DNA from: Bacteroidales bacterium
GTDB taxonomy: Bacteria; Bacteroidota; Bacteroidia; Bacteroidales; F082
NCBI GenBank assembly: GCA_017428285.1
Contig: JAFRRE010000040.1
Location: 1 to 15,670, forward strand
Direction: 5' to 3'
Length of the DNA: 15,670 nt
A program made the translations under genes and the position numbers. Below the pieces are notes generated by a model. That model was not told the origin of the DNA. It saw only the letters and a list, made by a program, of their open reading frames with translations, and ran no database searches. Below are positions 13,969 through 15,670 of this stretch, one piece after another; position 1 is the stretch's first letter; each line of letters starts with the position of its first letter.

Positions 13969-13976
13969 CAAATATA
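13969..13976 (-). promoter_or_regulatory. -7 box of the AAA ATPase/TOPRIM-like operon
   Basis: On the minus strand TATATTTG matches TAnnTTTG, 26 nt upstream of the ATG at 13943. The expected -33 position (about 13996-13999) has no TTG and falls inside the CCGTAA/TTACGG inverted repeat, so activation or repression by a factor bound there is plausible. Confidence 0.65.
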
Positions 13977-13994
13977 GACATAATTTCTTAATTG

Positions 13995-14011
13995 CCGTAA
14001 GTTTTTTACGG
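13995..14011. promoter_or_regulatory. Inverted repeat between divergent promoters, candidate operator
   Basis: CCGTAA (13995-14000) and TTACGG (14006-14011) form a 6-bp perfect inverted repeat around GTTTT. TTTACGG also occurs as direct copies at 13921-13927 and 13840-13846, inside the 5' end of the ATPase gene. The repeat covers the -33 position of the ATPase promoter and lies just upstream of the flavoprotein promoter. It could instead be a small RNA hairpin. Confidence 0.4.
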
Positions 14012-14024
14012 AATAATATACTTT

Positions 14025-14054
14025 TTTGCGTTTCGACGAAATTCCCTATTTTTG
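14025..14054 (+). promoter_or_regulatory. Promoter of the flavoprotein gene
   Basis: TTTG (14025-14028), an 18-bp spacer and TATTTTTG (14047-14054) form a consensus Bacteroidota promoter. It predicts a start near 14060 and supports the ATG at 14080 rather than the in-frame ATG at 14026, which lies upstream of the transcription start. Confidence 0.8.
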
Positions 14055-14079
14055 CATTTTCACAAAGACTACAACAACA

Positions 14080-14730
14080 ATGAAAAAAATCATCATCATC
14101 GACGGAGGCCCGCGCGCGACATTCAACACGGCATCCATGCTCAAGAAATTCGCTGAAGGAGCCAGCTCCGTTAGCAACGAAATCGAAGTGAAGACCATTC
14201 GTCTCTATGCCCTCGACTACAAAGGCTGCATGTCTTGCATGGCCTGCAAAATCAAGGGCAAGGCCTCGAATGTATGTAAGTTCAAGGATGCCTTGACTCC
14301 TATTTTGGAGGAGATTGCGCAAGCCGATGGTCTAGTTTTAGGTTCGCCCAACTATTTCGGTGAAATCACTGGCCAGATGAGGGCTTTCTTGGAGCGTTTG
14401 GCCTTCCCGTGGCTCTCTTACAACGACTACAGCATCACTGCCCTGAAGCGGATGCCTGTGGTGCTGGTGGAGACGCAAAACGATGGCGTGGGAGGCAGCA
14501 ACTGCAATGGCTACGGCACGATGGAGCCATGCATCGCCAAAGCCCTCGGACAACCAGAGAAACTGTTTGCCAACAATACCTATCAAGTGAAGAACTACGC
14601 CAATTTCGAGTTGGGAGGATTCTCGGAGGAAGCCAAACGCAAGTACCGTGAAGAGCATTGGGAAGAAGACCTGCAAAAAGCCTTTGATGCTGGAAAACGG
14701 ATGGCGGAAACGATTATAAAATCAAGATGA
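14080..14730 (+). CDS. Flavodoxin-like NAD(P)H-dependent oxidoreductase with iron-sulfur-flavoprotein Cys motif
   Basis: A 216-aa cytoplasmic flavoprotein. The ATG at 14080 starts MKKIIIIDGGPRATFNTASM, the first strand and FMN phosphate loop of NADPH-dependent FMN reductases (PF03358). Next come YKGCMSCMACK and NVCKFKD with Cys at 50, 53, 56 and 66, the C-x2-C-x2-C-x9-C pattern of iron-sulfur flavoproteins and related reductases. The second flavin loop is GSPNYFGEITGQMRAFLERL (about 90-109). Likely reactions are electron transfer or reduction of quinones, oxygen species or xenobiotics; the substrate is unknown. It has its own promoter. A flavin reductase gene begins 0.75 kb downstream on the same strand, which may supply or share reduced flavin. 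Confidence 0.85.
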   Translation: MKKIIIIDGGPRATFNTASMLKKFAEGASSVSNEIEVKTIRLYALDYKGCMSCMACKIKGKASNVCKFKDALTPILEEIAQADGLVLGSPNYFGEITGQMRAFLERLAFPWLSYNDYSITALKRMPVVLVETQNDGVGGSNCNGYGTMEPCIAKALGQPEKLFANNTYQVKNYANFELGGFSEEAKRKYREEHWEEDLQKAFDAGKRMAETIIKSR

Positions 14731-14753
14731 GAAAGCTGTTAAAGACAACTTCT

Positions 14754-14773
14754 TATAATTGCTTGCAATTATA
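14754..14773. repeat. Near-perfect palindrome after the flavoprotein gene
   Basis: TATAATTGC (14754-14762), TT, GCAATTATA (14765-14773): 9-bp arms with a 2-nt centre. Weaker flanking AGAC/GTCT pairing lies outside. There is no T-tract, so it is not a classical intrinsic terminator. It could be an mRNA 3' stabiliser, a protein-binding palindrome, or a Rho-linked end. Confidence 0.6.
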
Positions 14774-14812
14774 GTCTCAAATTCAATAAAAATCAAATGA
14801 TCAGCAAAATGG

Positions 14813-14835
14813 AAATTCTAAAATTCTGAAATTCT
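14813..14835 (+). repeat. Three direct AAATTCT repeats before a start codon
   Basis: AAATTCT recurs at 14813-14819, 14821-14827 and 14829-14835, a period of 8 bp, ending two bases before the ATG at 14838. This is the same arrangement as the 9-bp array before the DUF1905 gene and the TCAATT copies before 15486. Confidence 0.85.
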
Positions 14836-14837
14836 TG

Positions 14838-15440
14838 ATGATTAGAAATCTCCTATTGATATTAGTCTTGGTCTGTTCCTTCAGCCTCTTCGGGCAATCC
14901 ATCGACACATTGGCGGTGCGCTCGGCCATCGAGAGGCAGTTGGCGACCTATCCTGAATCCACTTTGCAGGACATCTACAAGAGTTTCTACCAAGAGCATT
15001 TCGGTCCGGGTCATATCATCAGCGACACAGCCTCGGCGCGACGTTATCTGATGCGCGAGCTATCGGAATTGGGAGAAACCGAATCGCCTTACTTTGAACC
15101 TACGGGCTGCCAAGGTGATTACATTCGCGTGTATCTCTCCGTCGTCTCCGACAGCCTGATAACTGCCGAACAACTCTTGGACGCCTTTGTCAGAAGTGCC
15201 AATTCGTGGCAAGAGCCAGCCGTCAGTTGGATGGAGAAATGGGAAGCCATCGTCAGCATTATTCAAGCTAATAAGATGGAAGTCCAAGGCTTTGAGACCG
15301 ACCTTCCCCTGCTGACCGAAGCCGCCAGAAACAACCAAGCCGTGCATCATAGCAGCCGCTATAACGAGGCGTATCACCCGCATTACCGCATCGTGGAGCG
15401 CGGCATTTTTGAGATAGAATTAAAACCCTCTTTGAAATAG
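14838..15440 (+). CDS. Secreted conserved protein of unknown function
   Basis: A 200-aa protein from the ATG at 14838 (a TTG lies one codon upstream and is not needed). The signal peptide is MIRNLLLILVLVCSFSLFG, with likely cleavage near FGQ at 19-21. The mature part starts with an amphipathic helix (LAVRSAIERQLATYPESTLQ), then the well-defined block DIYKSFYQEHFGPGHIISDT, SARRYLMRELSEL, and a C-terminal AVHHSSRYNEAYHPHYRIVE. Conserved-looking His, Tyr and Gly-Pro-Gly-His residues suggest a ligand or metal site, but I cannot assign a function. The residues PGH and HPHY resemble those in similar secreted proteins I associate with Bacteroidota. The gene is probably periplasmic or surface-exposed and lies between two flavin enzymes without an obvious link. 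Confidence 0.75.
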   Translation: MIRNLLLILVLVCSFSLFGQSIDTLAVRSAIERQLATYPESTLQDIYKSFYQEHFGPGHIISDTASARRYLMRELSELGETESPYFEPTGCQGDYIRVYLSVVSDSLITAEQLLDAFVRSANSWQEPAVSWMEKWEAIVSIIQANKMEVQGFETDLPLLTEAARNNQAVHHSSRYNEAYHPHYRIVERGIFEIELKPSLK

Positions 15441-15454
15441 TATCAAATCCATTG

Positions 15455-15481
15455 TCAATTATAAATTATCAATTCTCAATT
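15455..15481 (+). repeat. TCAATT copies before the flavin reductase start
   Basis: TCAATT occurs at 15455-15460, 15469-15474 and 15476-15481 in an AT-rich stretch just before the ATG at 15486. The copies are spaced 14 and 7 bp, which suggests a 7-bp unit with one degenerate copy. Confidence 0.6.
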
Positions 15482-15485
15482 TATT

Positions 15486-15670
15486 ATGAAACAACCCATT
15501 AAAGTTACAGAAGCCATTTTCCCGATGCCCGTTTTGCTCGTGGCTACCTACAACGAAGACGGCACTATTGACGTGATGAACGCCGCTTGGGGTACCATGC
15601 TCGACCGCGACCGCGTGGCCCTCAACCTGACCGAAACCCACAAGACCGTGGAAAACATCAAACAACGCAA
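15486..15670 (+). CDS. Flavin reductase-like protein, N-terminal part (cut by window edge)
   Basis: Sixty-one codons are open to the right edge. The sequence KVTEAIFPMPVLLVATYNED then DVMNAAWGTMLDRDRVALNL and ETHKTVENI matches the flavin reductase-like FMN-binding split-barrel family (PF01613, flavoredoxin type). The NAAW and HKTxxNI words are characteristic. Such proteins bind FMN and transfer electrons or reduce free flavin in the cytoplasm. The gene follows the secreted protein by 45 nt and may share its transcript, or use a promoter I cannot identify in the AT-rich gap. Confidence 0.85.
   Translation, partial: MKQPIKVTEAIFPMPVLLVATYNEDGTIDVMNAAWGTMLDRDRVALNLTETHKTVENIKQR

Overview
The window looks like a piece of a Bacteroidota (Bacteroidales) genome. 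It holds a type IX secretion (Por) C-terminal sorting domain on a BspA-like repeat protein, a lipoprotein with PepSY-like domains, and several promoters of the Bacteroidota form TAnnTTTG with an upstream TTG/TTTG box. It lacks strong Shine-Dalgarno sites. No rRNA, tRNA, CRISPR array, transposase or integrase was seen.

Layout. 1-1.7 kb (minus strand): the start of a Na/Pi cotransporter-family gene running off the left edge, a lipoprotein with two PepSY-like halves, and a small secreted protein whose frame runs through a strong terminator. 1.7-2.1 kb: remains of an AraC-type regulator with an internal deletion. 2.15-4.05 kb (plus): a GT4 glycosyltransferase and an acyl-ACP thioesterase in one operon. 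4.1-6.1 kb (plus): a large secreted leucine-rich-repeat protein with a T9SS tail. 6.3-7.7 kb (plus): an AbiEi/AbiEii type IV toxin-antitoxin pair. 7.7 kb: a C-terminal scrap of a hexapeptide acetyltransferase. 7.8-10.7 kb (minus): a tight operon of acyl-activating ligase, acyl carrier protein and YghO-like GNAT acyltransferase. 11.0-11.9 kb (plus): a DUF1905 protein behind a 9-bp tandem repeat, then a hexapeptide acetyltransferase lacking its normal N-terminus. 12.06-13.94 kb (minus): an ABC-type AAA ATPase overlapping a TOPRIM-like partner. 14.08-15.67 kb (plus): an iron-sulfur-flavoprotein-like reductase, a secreted protein of unknown role, and the start of a flavin reductase.

Two themes stand out. 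The first is lipid metabolism. The ligase-ACP-GNAT operon has the same three activities as the acyl-ACP synthetase, dedicated ACP and ceramide synthase of the bacterial sphingolipid pathway described in Caulobacter, and the thioesterase and GT4 enzyme nearby may also act on acyl chains or membrane lipids. The second is defence: AbiE at 6.3-7.7 kb and the AAA/TOPRIM-like pair at 12.06-13.94 kb. The latter resembles RloA/RloB, PARIS or split OLD systems in organisation but carries a four-cysteine cluster that I cannot place in those families. It is the best candidate here for a poorly described system.

Several genes are broken or rearranged (the AraC remnant, two acetyltransferase remnants, a start-less open frame at 11.9 kb). 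This fits an accessory region with repeated turnover.
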